Below, in pieces: positions 5,394 through 5,578 of a stretch of 5,578 bases of DNA (positions are counted from its first letter, which is position 1; every line of letters starts with the position of its first letter). The position numbers were made by a program, and so were the translations under genes. Below the pieces are notes generated by a model. The model saw only the letters and a program-made list of their open reading frames with translations. It ran no database searches and had not been told where the DNA came from. The DNA comes from Ruminococcaceae bacterium UBA2719 (GTDB taxonomy: Bacteria > Bacillota > Clostridia > Oscillospirales > Acutalibacteraceae), in NCBI GenBank assembly GCA_002353935.1, contig DEKP01000001.1, forward strand, positions 1-5,578, written 5' to 3'.

Positions 5394-5578
5394 ATGATAT
5401 GTCCAAATTGTAAAAACGAAGTATCTCAGGGTGCTGCCTTTTGTGCTAACTGCGGCGCTAATTTAACTGAGGTTGCACAACCTTCACAACCTGAGGTTGC
5501 TCAGGCACCTGTTGCTCAGCCTACACAGCCCGAAGCTGCTCAAGCGCCTGTTGCACAGCCTGCACAGCCGCAACAAGC
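5394..5578 (+). CDS. Zinc-ribbon protein with Pro/Gln/Ala-rich repeat tail (3' truncated)
   Basis: The first 61 codons are visible and the frame runs off the window. Residues 1-24 form a compact zinc ribbon: CPNC (3-6) and CANCGANL (17-24) supply four cysteines in the CxxC-x10-CxxC pattern of the DZR/zinc_ribbon_2 families. From residue ~28 the chain becomes a low-complexity linker of Gln, Pro, Ala and Val with a 13-residue repeat. In Clostridia and other Firmicutes this architecture (N-terminal ribbon, Pro/Gln linker, then membrane helices or another domain) is common in poorly characterised membrane proteins; here the C-terminal part is missing, so no function is assigned. It has its own promoter and an unusual G-run ribosome binding site, and no obvious link to the acyl-transfer operon other than adjacency. 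Confidence 0.8.
   Translation, partial: MICPNCKNEVSQGAAFCANCGANLTEVAQPSQPEVAQAPVAQPTQPEAAQAPVAQPAQPQQ
5493..5570 (+). repeat. Two 39-nt tandem repeats coding for a 13-residue unit
   Basis: Units 5493-5531 and 5532-5570 encode EVAQAPVAQPTQP and EAAQAPVAQPAQP. They differ by two residues and a few mostly synonymous bases, and a shorter related stretch (EVAQPSQP) precedes them. The array may continue past the window end. It builds a flexible extended linker, and such arrays change copy number easily. Confidence 0.85.

Overview
The window looks like part of a chromosome from a low-GC, Gram-positive Clostridia bacterium, most plausibly a Ruminococcus-like member of the Oscillospiraceae. This is an inference. 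It rests on AT-rich coding sequence, strong AGGAGG-type ribosome binding sites, sigma-A type promoters, a type I dockerin at the end of a repeat-containing surface protein, and a zinc-ribbon protein with a Pro/Gln/Ala tail. All genes lie on the + strand.

Layout: (1) 2-340 is the 3' end of a secreted or surface protein, with the end of an InlB/Flg_new-type repeat followed by a two-repeat dockerin. (2) 341-720 is a spacer without a supported gene. It holds two perfect hairpins (15 bp at 419-453 and 22 bp at 533-582) and then a good sigma-A promoter (-35 at 645-650, extended -10 at 666-674). (3) 721-5321 is a tightly packed five-gene operon: a membrane-anchored alpha/beta hydrolase, an AMP-forming acyl ligase fused to an acyl carrier protein (ACP) domain, two different PlsC-type acyltransferases, and a free ACP. 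The first gap is 16 nt; the other three junctions overlap by 1, 11 and 8 nt, which suggests translational coupling. (4) A second promoter at 5327-5355 starts a new unit, a zinc-ribbon protein (from 5394) that runs off the window.

The operon reads as a self-contained acyl-transfer pathway: a ligase to activate an acyl chain, two carrier proteins to hold it, two acyltransferases to place it on an acceptor, and a hydrolase to release or edit it. It resembles a split, expanded version of the E. coli Aas logic (acyl-ACP synthetase plus acyltransferase in one protein, used for lysophospholipid repair), but with a doubled acyltransferase and a doubled carrier. The product is not evident from the sequence. 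Several catalytic motifs deviate from family consensus: a degenerate ATP-binding P-loop in the ligase, Cys in place of Ser at the hydrolase nucleophile elbow, and FPQG instead of FPEG in both acyltransferases. This makes the cluster the most interesting part of the window.
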